From contig NZ_JAJAUY010000060.1 in the NCBI RefSeq assembly GCF_020532625.1, forward strand, positions 1 to 35,112: 35,112 nt of DNA. The letters are read 5' to 3'. This DNA comes from Streptomyces antimicrobicus (GTDB lineage: Bacteria > Actinomycetota > Actinomycetes > Streptomycetales > Streptomycetaceae). The notes under the pieces are model-generated. The model was not told the origin of the DNA. It did not search any database and was given only the letters and a program-made list of their open reading frames with translations. Of the stretch, positions 15,913 to 22,034 are shown in pieces (within the stretch, counting starts at the first letter, position 1; every line of letters starts with the position of its first letter). A program made the position numbers and the translations under genes.

Positions 15913-16695
15913 TCACAGGCTTGCCTCCAGTGCGTCGCGCAACCGGCGGAGCAACGCCACGTCCGGGGGCTGGGCCTGGGTCATCCAGGCGGGAAGGGCG
16001 GCGGGAGCCGGTGCGGGAGCCGGCTCGCGCGGGGTCTCGACCAGGCCGGCCGCGGCCAGCCGGCGGACGTCGAGCAGCGTGTGGAAGGCCGGCCGGCCCA
16101 GGGCCCAGGCCAGTGCGGCGGGCGTGCGCACCCCGTCGGCGGCGCGCAGCAGGGCCCGCTGGCGCAGGGTGACCGTCTGGCCGGGGGCGGCCTCCCGGGG
16201 CACCACGGGGGCGGTGTCCAGCAGCGGGTACGGCCAGACGGCGTCCAGCAGCTCGCGGCGGCGCACGGTCTCGCGTTCGACGGCTTCGGCGGGGACCGGG
16301 CGGACCGAGCCGATCCAGTGGGTGGCGCCGCGCCGGAACCGGGAGGGGCCGCTGCCCGGGGAGAGGGCGAAGAAGGCGGCGTCGAAGATGGCCGCGAGAT
16401 GGCAGATCTCCAGCTCGCCGCCGGCCAGGCCGCCGCTGTCGACGAGGAAGCGGGCCACCTCGCGGCGGGCGCCGGCCCGGTCCACGGCCTCCCGCCAGCG
16501 CTCGCGGGTCAGGCCGCCGCCGGCGGTGAGCAGGATCTCCAGGCCGGGCGTGGCCGGGCTCTCGGCGTGCACGATCCGGCCGTCCTCCAGGAAGAGGGTG
16601 CCGCGGTCGCGCAGCAGGGCGCCGGTGGCGCGCTCCTCGGCGAGCCGGGTCAGCAGGGGGGAGACCGCACCGGTGGCGGCCGTGCCGGCGGTCAC
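15913..16695 (-). CDS. DUF4388/PATAN-like protein with C-terminal winged-helix-like segment
   Basis: A protein of 260 residues. The N-terminal part (about 10-70) has LTRLAEERATGALL then GTLFLEDGRIVHAESP, the pattern of DUF4388/PATAN domains, which are often linked to roadblock proteins and response regulators. A later segment (about 190-235, TPAALAWALGRPAFHTLLDVRRLAAAGLVE) resembles a winged helix. It may act as a scaffold or effector for the roadblock proteins; this is inference. Its GTG start overlaps the stop of the upstream roadblock gene by four bases (GTGA), so translation is coupled. It ends with a Pro/Ala linker and a short helix. Confidence 0.75.
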   Translation of the reverse strand: MTAGTAATGAVSPLLTRLAEERATGALLRDRGTLFLEDGRIVHAESPATPGLEILLTAGGGLTRERWREAVDRAGARREVARFLVDSGGLAGGELEICHLAAIFDAAFFALSPGSGPSRFRRGATHWIGSVRPVPAEAVERETVRRRELLDAVWPYPLLDTAPVVPREAAPGQTVTLRQRALLRAADGVRTPAALAWALGRPAFHTLLDVRRLAAAGLVETPREPAPAPAPAALPAWMTQAQPPDVALLRRLRDALEASL

Positions 16696-17150
16696 CTGAG
16701 CACCAGCCCTTCGGCCAGGTCGCGCAGTCTCATGCGGGCCAGGGCGAGGTTGCCCTCCGCCCGGTCCAGCCACAGGTGGAGGAAGACGCTGCTGTCGAAG
16801 CTCGTGGCGACGAAGCGGAGCACGTGGTAGCCGGTGCGGGTGGTCACGATCAGGTCCTCGACGGGCGGGCCGCCCACGCCCGCGGCCGCGGCGCCCGCGG
16901 CCCCGCCGGGGCCACCGCCCGCGGCCCCGGGCGCCGGCCGGGCCGCCGGGTCGGACGTCGCCGCGAAGGTCTCGTACTCGGCCGCCGCGCGGGCCAGCTC
17001 CGCGGTCTCGGCGGCGGTGGTCTCGTGGTCGCCGACCGGGGACTCGCCGACCGTGCCGAGGGCCAGTCCGCTGCTCCAGTCCACGAGCGCGGCCCCCCGC
17101 GCCCCCGGCAGGGCCATGGCTTCGAGCAGGCATTCGTCGATCCCGGGCAC
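16692..17150 (-). CDS. Roadblock/LC7-domain protein with an internal Gly/Ala linker (paralogue A)
   Basis: A protein of 152 residues from a GTG with GGAGGGGAG upstream. It opens VPGIDECLLEAMALPGARG, then LVDWSSGLALGTVGE, as in paralogue D. A low-complexity Pro/Gly/Ala insert (about residues 67-92) splits the domain before VEDLIVTTRTGYHVLRFVA and FLHLWLDRAEGNLALARMRLRDL. The insert is absent from paralogue D. It is the first roadblock gene of the set, 145 bases downstream of the lone HTH gene and coupled to the DUF4388-like gene by a four-base overlap. A longer upstream frame exists but is not conserved and lacks a ribosome-binding site. Confidence 0.88.
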   Translation of the reverse strand: MPGIDECLLEAMALPGARGAALVDWSSGLALGTVGESPVGDHETTAAETAELARAAAEYETFAATSDPAARPAPGAAGGGPGGAAGAAAAGVGGPPVEDLIVTTRTGYHVLRFVATSFDSSVFLHLWLDRAEGNLALARMRLRDLAEGLVLR

Positions 17151-17172
17151 GCGGGCTCCCCTCCCGGCCGTA

Positions 17173-17187
17173 TGTGCGTGGTGCACA
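17173..17187 (-). promoter_or_regulatory. GTGCACCNNGCACA element upstream of a roadblock gene (copy 1)
   Basis: On the minus strand GTGCACCACGCACA lies 22 bases before the GTG at 17150, inside a perfect TGTGC-N5-GCACA inverted repeat. A weak promoter-like pair lies further upstream (TTGCGG at 17236-17231 and TAAGTT at 17215-17210, spacing 15). Compare the element at 15376-15389. Confidence 0.45.
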
Positions 17188-17295
17188 GCCGTACGGCGCG
17201 ACAGGGATGAACTTACTGAACCTCCGTAGCCCGCAAGGGTGTTCTGGCATTTTCCAGAGGAACATGCGCGAATGCGATCACAAACATGGCCTGAA

Positions 17296-17538
17296 TCACG
17301 ACGCCAAGGGCAAATGATCAGACAACCGGAAGGCTCCCCCCTCGCGCAGCACATAACCCTCATGGGTCAGGGTGCGCAGGAGGTGGTAGACCGTGGGAAG
17401 TGGAATCCCGGTCAGACGGGACAGCCGTTTGGCGGTGACGCCGCCTTCCGCGTACATCGCCTCCAGCAGGCGCAGCGCCCGCTGCACGGAGCCGATCAAG
17501 GTGGGTGCGCTGTCCTTGTGGATGTGATCGGTGCCCAT
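17296..17538 (-). CDS. Standalone IclR-type helix-turn-helix protein
   Basis: A protein of 80 residues; the ATG at 17538 follows AGGGGG at a good distance. It is just the N-terminal winged helix of IclR regulators: SVQRALRLLEAMYAEGGVTAK, recognition helix LTGIPLPTVYHLLRTLTHEGYV, then a wing ending in FRLSDHL. The effector-binding domain is missing altogether, so it either binds DNA constitutively or takes its signal from a partner. It lies upstream of three roadblock genes in the same direction, which makes it their likely regulator. A 9-bp direct repeat lies 58-87 bases before its start. Confidence 0.85.
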   Translation of the reverse strand: MGTDHIHKDSAPTLIGSVQRALRLLEAMYAEGGVTAKRLSRLTGIPLPTVYHLLRTLTHEGYVLREGGAFRLSDHLPLAS

Positions 17539-17578
17539 GGTGGATCCCCCTGCTCGCTCAGGACGCCCGGCAAACACA

Positions 17579-18574
17579 TCAAAGTCGCTCACCGGTCGCA
17601 AACCCAGCTGACTCGCGCAAACCCGAGCATAAGATCAACGCATGTGCGTCCCGGAGCCGGGCGAGCGCGGTCCGGGCCGCCCGGCCCAGCTCCTCCCGTA
17701 CGTCCTGCCGTACGCGCGGCCGGTCGGCCTCGGTGCGCAGCACCACCCGCTGGCGCACGGTCACGGTGGCCGCGCCGGGTCCTTCCGCGGTGACCGTCCA
17801 GCTCCCGGTGTGCACGGCCAGCGGAGCCACGGGGCCGGGTGTCTTGAAGACGACCCTCGCCTCCTGCGGCAGGCGGACGACGGCAGCCGCGGGCGGCTCC
17901 GGCGTCCCCGCCGCGGCCCCGCTCGCCGCCGTCGCCGGGACCGGGGCCGGCCACAGGGCGCCGTGGTCGAGCCGGTCCAGGACGGCCGGCGCCGGTTCCT
18001 CGATGCGCAGGCGGTCGGCGAAGGAGAACAGCAGCCCCTCCAGGCGCCGGGGCCGCTCGGCGAGCCGGGCCAGCCGGGCGAGCTCGGCGCGGCTGTTGGT
18101 GTCGGTGGCCCGCAGCACCCAGGCGACGTCCTCCGCGCGGTCGCCCGCGACGCGGAAGTCGTGCAGCAGCGTCACCCGGCAGCGGCCGGGGCCCAGCGGG
18201 TCCACGGTCCAGGTGCCGCCCATGGCGCTCAGCGGCGGTGCCGGGACCTCCTGGCGGAAGCCGATGCGCCGGGCGACGGGGTCCAGGTCCCGGCGGGAGG
18301 TCCAGTGCTTGAGGGTGCCGTTGGCGGTGGCCCAGATCTGCAGTCGCTCCGCCGCGGTCCCCGGGCGGGAGCCGGGCGCGCCGGTGCCGGGCGCGCCGGT
18401 CCCGCCGGTGGCGGGCGGGTCCAGGCGGCGCACGTGGACGGTGGGCGGGAACAGCAGCGGCCACCGCTCGGCGTCCGCGAGCAGTGCGTAGACGGTGTCG
18501 GCCGGAGCGTCGGCCTCCACCTGGTGGGAGGTGCGGTGCACCTGTTCCGTGGGCACGGTGGGCGCCCCTTCCAT
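17579..18574 (-). CDS. Type II polyketide didomain aromatase/cyclase (ActVII-like)
   Basis: A protein of 331 residues with two SRPBCC (START-like) domains, about 12-150 and 165-310. IWATANGTLKHWTSRRDLDP, FRQEVPAPPLSAMGGTW and DTNSRAELA match ActVII-type enzymes, which dehydrate and aromatise the first ring of an ACP-bound polyketide. A loop (about 58-72) has a five-residue duplication, TGAPGTGAPG, from a perfect 15-bp tandem repeat at 18371-18400. The last 18 or so residues (after RLRDAH) go past the usual family end, use rare codons including one TTA (17630-17632), and lie in the region upstream of the HTH gene. The gene diverges from the SnoaL-like gene. The start at 18574 is supported by the conserved N-terminus. 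Confidence 0.88.
   Translation of the reverse strand: MEGAPTVPTEQVHRTSHQVEADAPADTVYALLADAERWPLLFPPTVHVRRLDPPATGGTGAPGTGAPGSRPGTAAERLQIWATANGTLKHWTSRRDLDPVARRIGFRQEVPAPPLSAMGGTWTVDPLGPGRCRVTLLHDFRVAGDRAEDVAWVLRATDTNSRAELARLARLAERPRRLEGLLFSFADRLRIEEPAPAVLDRLDHGALWPAPVPATAASGAAAGTPEPPAAAVVRLPQEARVVFKTPGPVAPLAVHTGSWTVTAEGPGAATVTVRQRVVLRTEADRPRVRQDVREELGRAARTALARLRDAHALILCSGLRESAGFATGERL
17597..17624 (-). repeat. Direct repeat of CGCAAACCC, candidate operator of the HTH gene
   Basis: CGCAAACCC occurs at 17597-17605 and again at 17616-17624, 19 bases apart start to start. On the minus strand the copies read GGGTTTGCG and point toward the HTH gene at 17538. They lie within the atypical 3' tail of the aromatase gene. 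A role as a two-site operator is inferred from the spacing of about two helical turns. Confidence 0.4.
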
Positions 18575-18639
18575 CTCGGGAGTCCTCGCCTCTCCGGGCA
18601 CGGTCGCGTCCAGGGTCGCGCGGCGCGCTGGGACGGGGC

Positions 18640-18657
18640 TTGAGGCGTCTTCGAAGC
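18640..18657. promoter_or_regulatory. SARP-like heptamer pair in a divergent polyketide promoter region
   Basis: TTGAGGC (18640-18646) and TCGAAGC (18651-18657) are 11 bases apart. The opposite strand gives TCGAAGA and TCAAGCC, also 11 apart. SARP activators bind TCGAGNN-like heptamers repeated every 11 bases. The pair sits between the divergent aromatase and SnoaL-like genes, about 65-80 bases from each start. No -10 box stands out, so the match is tentative. Confidence 0.3.
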
Positions 18658-18736
18658 GCGCGCGACCGCCCGGCGGGAGAGTGCGGGGGACGGGCGGGAC
18701 GCCGAAGACCGGCCGGGGCCGGGCGAGGGGAGAGCC

Positions 18737-19186
18737 ATGACGACGGAGGCGGTCGCACCGGGGGCCGTCTGGTCCGCCGCGCTGCACGCGGAGGTCCAGC
18801 AGTTCTACGCGCACCAGATGCAGCGGCTGGACCTCGGGGAGGCGCGGGCCTGGTCGCTCACCTTCACCGAGGACGCGGTCTTCGACGTCCCGACGCTGCC
18901 GGAGCCGGTACGCGGCCGGGCCGGGCTGGTGGCCTCGGCGCGCCGGGCCCGGGCGCAGCTCGAGGCGGCGGGTGAGCGGCACCGGCACGTGCTGGGCATG
19001 CTCGACGTCCGCCCCCTCCCGGACGGGACCGTGGCCGTGCGCGCGTACGCGGTCGTGTACGCGACCCCGGTCGGCGGCGCGTCCCGGGTGCACCGGATGT
19101 GCGTGTGCGAGGACGTGCTGGTGCGCGGGACGCACGGCGGGCTCCTGGTCGCGCACCGGGTGGTGACCCGGGACGACCTGCCCTGA
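18737..19186 (+). CDS. SnoaL-like/NTF2-fold protein of the polyketide locus
   Basis: A protein of 149 residues with the single alpha+beta cone fold of SnoaL-like/NTF2 proteins: helix HAEVQQFYAHQMQRLDLGEARAW, then SLTFTEDAVFDVP, GRAGLVASARRARAQ, VLGMLDVRPLPDGTVAVRAYAVVY and HRVVTRDDLP. Type II polyketide clusters often encode such proteins as ring cyclases, hydroxylation helpers or accessory proteins. GAGGGGAGAGCC precedes the ATG. It is the only polyketide gene here on the plus strand, diverging from the aromatase and converging on the ActIV-like cyclase with a 22-base gap. Its reaction cannot be told from sequence. Confidence 0.8.
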   Translation: MTTEAVAPGAVWSAALHAEVQQFYAHQMQRLDLGEARAWSLTFTEDAVFDVPTLPEPVRGRAGLVASARRARAQLEAAGERHRHVLGMLDVRPLPDGTVAVRAYAVVYATPVGGASRVHRMCVCEDVLVRGTHGGLLVAHRVVTRDDLP

Positions 19187-19208
19187 CCCGCGCGCCGGGC
19201 CGCGCGCG

Positions 19209-20129
19209 TCAGGCGTGGCAGGCCGGCAGGCCGCCGTGGTAGTCGGTCATCTCCCGGAACAGCGCGGGAACGTCCAGCGGCTCCCCCGGCCGGGCCCCGC
19301 GCAGTTCGGCGTAGGCCCGGTGCAGGTTCGGCACCAGCCGCTCGGCGTCGAGCAGGGCGGCGTACGGGCCCGGGCCGGTGAGCCGGGCGAGGTCGAGCGG
19401 GGCGAGGCCCGCCTCGAAGCCGTCCCGGGCCAGGGCCCGCAGCCAGCGGAAGTAGCCCTCGTCGGCGTCGAGGAGCTCGGGGCCGCCGAGCGGGCCGTGC
19501 CCGGGGACCACGACCAGCGGGTCCAGGGCGCGCAGCCGGTCGAGGGCGGCCAGGGAGCCGCTGACGGAGCCCATCAGGCAGAAGGGTGTGATGCCCGACA
19601 TCACCACGTCGCCCGTGAACAGGACCCGCTGCTCGGGCAGCCAGACGGCGATGTCGTTGGTGGTGTGCGCGGCGGGCCCCAGGTGCAGCAGCTCGATCCG
19701 GATCCCGCCGGTCCACAGGGTCAGCGTGTCGGTGAAGGTCAGGTCCGGCAGCGCCACTTCGAGCTCGCCCCAGCGCACCTCGGGCCACAGGCTCGTCAGA
19801 TGGAGTCCGGCGGCCGTCATCGCGGCCCGGGCGCTCTCGTGGGCGACGACCACGGCCTCGGGGAAGCGGCTGTTGCCGAAGGTGTGGTCGCCGTGGAAGT
19901 GCGTGTTGACCAGGGTGCGCGGGGGCCGGCCGGTGCGGGCCAGCACGTGGGCGCGCAAGGTACGGGCGCGGTCCTCGGTGGCCGCGGTGTCGACCAGGGT
20001 GCAGGCGCCGCCGGCGCCGACGACCAGGCCGGCGTTGTTCAGGCACCAGCCGCCGTGCGGCTGGAGGTAGGCGTGCACCCCGTCGGCGACCTCGACCAGG
20101 CGGCCCCCGGCCGCGGGCCGGGGGCTCAC
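19209..20129 (-). CDS. Metallo-beta-lactamase-fold polyketide cyclase (ActIV-like)
   Basis: A protein of 306 residues whose opening, VADGVHAYLQPHGGWCLNNAGLVVG, and the segment LPEQRVLFTGDVVMSGITPF closely resemble the actinorhodin second-ring cyclase ActIV from memory. Zinc ligands of the MBL fold are present: THFHGDH (H77, H79, D81, H82), the Asp of TGDVVMSG and the His of VPGHGPLGG. It would catalyse aldol ring closure of an ACP-bound aromatic intermediate, possibly also releasing it. Its GTG start overlaps the KS-alpha stop by four bases (GTGA), the position where the chain length factor would normally begin. A lactonase or thioesterase role is possible but less likely. Confidence 0.87.
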   Translation of the reverse strand: MSPRPAAGGRLVEVADGVHAYLQPHGGWCLNNAGLVVGAGGACTLVDTAATEDRARTLRAHVLARTGRPPRTLVNTHFHGDHTFGNSRFPEAVVVAHESARAAMTAAGLHLTSLWPEVRWGELEVALPDLTFTDTLTLWTGGIRIELLHLGPAAHTTNDIAVWLPEQRVLFTGDVVMSGITPFCLMGSVSGSLAALDRLRALDPLVVVPGHGPLGGPELLDADEGYFRWLRALARDGFEAGLAPLDLARLTGPGPYAALLDAERLVPNLHRAYAELRGARPGEPLDVPALFREMTDYHGGLPACHA

Positions 20130-21394
20130 GCGGCCGTGCCCGGGCGCGGCCGGGTGAGGACCATGGCGCTCTGGAAGCCGCCGAAGCCGCTGCCGACCGT
20201 GAGGACCGTGTCGGTCCGGTGTTCTCGGGCGGTCAGCGGGGTGTAGTCGAGGTCGCAGTCCGGGTCGGGCTCGCGCAGGTTGGCGGTGGGCGGCACGGTG
20301 TCGTGCTCGATGGCCAGGGCGCAGGCGGCGACCTCCAGGGCGCCGATGGCGCCGAGGGAGTGCCCGATCATCGACTTGATGGAACTGACCGGCACCTGCC
20401 GGGCCCGCTCCCCCAGGCTCCGTTTGAACGCGGTGGTCTCGTGCTTGTCGTTCTGCTTGGTGCCGGAGCCGTGGGCGTTGATGTAGTCGACGGCGGACCG
20501 GTCCAGGCGGGCCTCGTCCAGGGCGGCGCGGATCGCGGCGGCCATCTCGACGCCGTCGCTCTTCAGTCCCGTCATGTGGTAGGCGTTGCTGCGCGAGGCG
20601 AAGCCGGCGATCTCGGCGTAGATGTGCGCGCCGCGCCGCCGGGCCCGCTGCAGTTCCTCCAGGACGACCACCGCGGCGCCCTCGCCGAGCACGAAGCCGT
20701 TGCGCGTGCGGTCGAACGGGCGGGACGCGGTGGCCGGGTCGTCGTTGCGGGGGCTGGTGGCCTTGATCGCGTCGAAGCAGGCCACGGTGATCGGGGAGAT
20801 CGGGGCCTCGGTGGCACCGGCGACCATGATGTCGGCGCTGCCCTCGCGGACGAGTTCCACGGCGTGACCGAGGGAGTCCAGGCCCGAGGTGCAGCCGGTG
20901 GACACCAGGGACACGGGCCCCTCGGCGCCCGCGGTCCGGGCCACCTCGGCCGCCATGGAGCTCGGGACGAAGTGGTCGAAGAGCCGGGCCGCGGCCTTGG
21001 CGTGGTCCACCTCCCAGCGGGTGCCCTGCTCGCTGACCAGCGGGTACTGGGTGTCCAGGCCCGTGGTGCAGCCCACCGCGCTGCCCAGGGTGACGCCCGT
21101 GCGGTGCGGGGCGAGGTCGCCGCCCACCAGTCCGCTGTCGGTGAGGGCCTCCCGGGCGGCGGCCAGGGCGAACTGCGCCGCCCGGTCCAGGCGGCGCGCC
21201 TCGTCGGGCCCGATCCCGTGCGCGGCGGGGTCGAAGTCGGCCTCGGCGGCGATGCGCGAGCGGTAGCCGGTGGCGTCGAAGAGGGTGATGGCGCGGGTGG
21301 CCGTCCGGCCGGCGGTCAGCAGCGACCAGTACTCCTTCACGCCGACCCCGCCGGGGGCCACCACCCCGATCCCGGTGATCACGACCCGTCTCAT
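20126..21394 (-). CDS. Type II polyketide ketosynthase alpha subunit (KS-alpha)
   Basis: A protein of 422 residues, full KS-alpha length, with Claisen condensation residues C168 (VSTGCTSGLDSLGHA), H308 (NAHGSGTKQND), K340 and H345 (KSMIGHS). The GCTSG context is that of type II aromatic KS-alpha, not FabF or the Gln-containing chain length factor. Normally it acts only as a heterodimer with CLF, encoded immediately downstream. Here the next gene is an MBL-fold cyclase, coupled by a four-base overlap, and no CLF or ACP gene is in the window. AGGGAGGGA sets the ATG at 21394. It has its own upstream region, insulated by a strong terminator at 21505-21538. Confidence 0.93.
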   Translation of the reverse strand: MRRVVITGIGVVAPGGVGVKEYWSLLTAGRTATRAITLFDATGYRSRIAAEADFDPAAHGIGPDEARRLDRAAQFALAAAREALTDSGLVGGDLAPHRTGVTLGSAVGCTTGLDTQYPLVSEQGTRWEVDHAKAAARLFDHFVPSSMAAEVARTAGAEGPVSLVSTGCTSGLDSLGHAVELVREGSADIMVAGATEAPISPITVACFDAIKATSPRNDDPATASRPFDRTRNGFVLGEGAAVVVLEELQRARRRGAHIYAEIAGFASRSNAYHMTGLKSDGVEMAAAIRAALDEARLDRSAVDYINAHGSGTKQNDKHETTAFKRSLGERARQVPVSSIKSMIGHSLGAIGALEVAACALAIEHDTVPPTANLREPDPDCDLDYTPLTAREHRTDTVLTVGSGFGGFQSAMVLTRPRPGTAA

Positions 21395-21431
21395 CGGCTG
21401 TCCCTCCCTCGTGGTCCCCCGGCCCGGCTGT

Positions 21432-21469
21432 CGTTCGAGCGTCGCCGAGGGCGCTGGAGGATCGCTCGA
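21432..21469 (-). promoter_or_regulatory. SARP-like heptamer array / 7-bp inverted repeat upstream of KS-alpha
   Basis: On the minus strand, toward KS-alpha, heptamers TCGAGCG, TCCAGCG, TCGGCGA and TCGAACG begin at 21469, 21458, 21448 and 21438, that is every 10-11 bases. A perfect inverted repeat, TCGAGCG and CGCTCGA (21435-21441, 21463-21469), is included. SARP activators bind TCGAGNN-type repeats with this period. I see no good -10 box, and GC-rich DNA can give such matches by chance. Confidence 0.35.
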
Positions 21470-21504
21470 GGCGGGTCGCCGCCCCACCGGAGCCGGACGG
21501 ACCG

Positions 21505-21538
21505 CCACGGGGCCGGGGGGTCGCCCCCGGCCCCGTGG
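21505..21538 (-). terminator. Strong hairpin between small membrane gene and KS-alpha
   Basis: A perfect 15-bp inverted repeat, CCACGGGGCCGGGGG and its complement, closing a 4-base GTCG loop. It starts 24 bases after the stop of the small membrane-protein gene and should stop transcription before KS-alpha. Confidence 0.75.
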
Positions 21539-21561
21539 ACCGGCCCCGGGCGCTGCGCTCC

Positions 21562-21807
21562 TCAGAGCTCCTTGCGGCCCGCCGCCTCGCTCGCGGCCCC
21601 GGCCGCGAAGCCGAGGGAGATCATCACCACGTAGCTGACGACCTCGTAGCCGGCGGGCGCCAGGTACCGGCCGAAGCCCATGAAGGGGATCGGGCCCAGC
21701 CACTCGTGCAGCAGCCCGCAGGCCCCGCCCACGACGAGGACGAAGCAGACCAGGCCGAGCACGCCCGCGAGGGGGCCGTTCCGGGAGGGGTGCGAAGAGG
21801 AAGCCAT
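21562..21807 (-). CDS. Small two-helix membrane protein
   Basis: A protein of 81 residues from the ATG at 21807. It has two hydrophobic helices, about 14-34 (LAGVLGLVCFVLVVGGACGLL) and 54-71, joined by a short loop HEWLGPIPFMGFGRYLAPAGYE, with a polar N-terminus and a short C-terminal tail. I do not recognise a family; similar small integral proteins are common in streptomycetes. The ribosome-binding site is weak. It lies between the PucR-type gene and KS-alpha, both on the same strand, but the terminator after it argues against an operon with KS-alpha. Confidence 0.65.
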   Translation of the reverse strand: MASSSHPSRNGPLAGVLGLVCFVLVVGGACGLLHEWLGPIPFMGFGRYLAPAGYEVVSYVVMISLGFAAGAASEAAGRKEL

Positions 21808-21878
21808 GCGGCGACGGTAGGCAACGCGCCGGTGGCGGCGCGTCCGCCGAAAGTCGCCGGACCGGCACCGCCCTGTCG

Positions 21879-21888
21879 TACTTAAGTA
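21879..21888. promoter_or_regulatory. Perfect TACTTAAGTA palindrome
   Basis: A perfect 10-bp AT-rich palindrome in very GC-rich surroundings, 72 bases upstream of the small membrane-protein start. It could be an operator or contain its -10 region. The basis is composition and symmetry only. Confidence 0.35.
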
Positions 21889-21949
21889 GGCGGGGCGCCG
21901 ACCAGGTGGCCGACCGGGGCCGGCTCCGGCGGGCGCCGCGCCGATGCTA

Positions 21950-21966
21950 CGGGGGACGGACCCCCG
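21950..21966 (-). terminator. Hairpin downstream of the PucR-type gene
   Basis: CGGGGG and CCCCCG form a 6-bp stem around a 5-base ACGGA loop, 54 bases after the stop codon of the PucR-type regulator. Confidence 0.4.
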
Positions 21967-21978
21967 CGCCTCGTCGTC

Positions 21979-22034
21979 CTCGGCCGCGACGCTCACGGCC
22001 GTGGCGCTCGGCCGCGACGCTCACGGCGGTGGCA
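21979..22034. repeat. 28-bp tandem duplication across a stop codon
   Basis: Positions 21979-22006 and 22007-22034 are two adjoining 28-base copies that differ at only two bases. The second copy contains the last codons and TGA stop (22021-22023) of the PucR-type gene; the first copy carries the same TGA further downstream. It is a recent local duplication of the gene's 3' end. Confidence 0.75.

Noticed and set aside
20126..20129. A chain length factor hidden between KS-alpha and the cyclase
   Set aside because: The two genes overlap by four bases (GTGA), leaving no room, and no Gln-containing KS homologue appears in any frame in the window.
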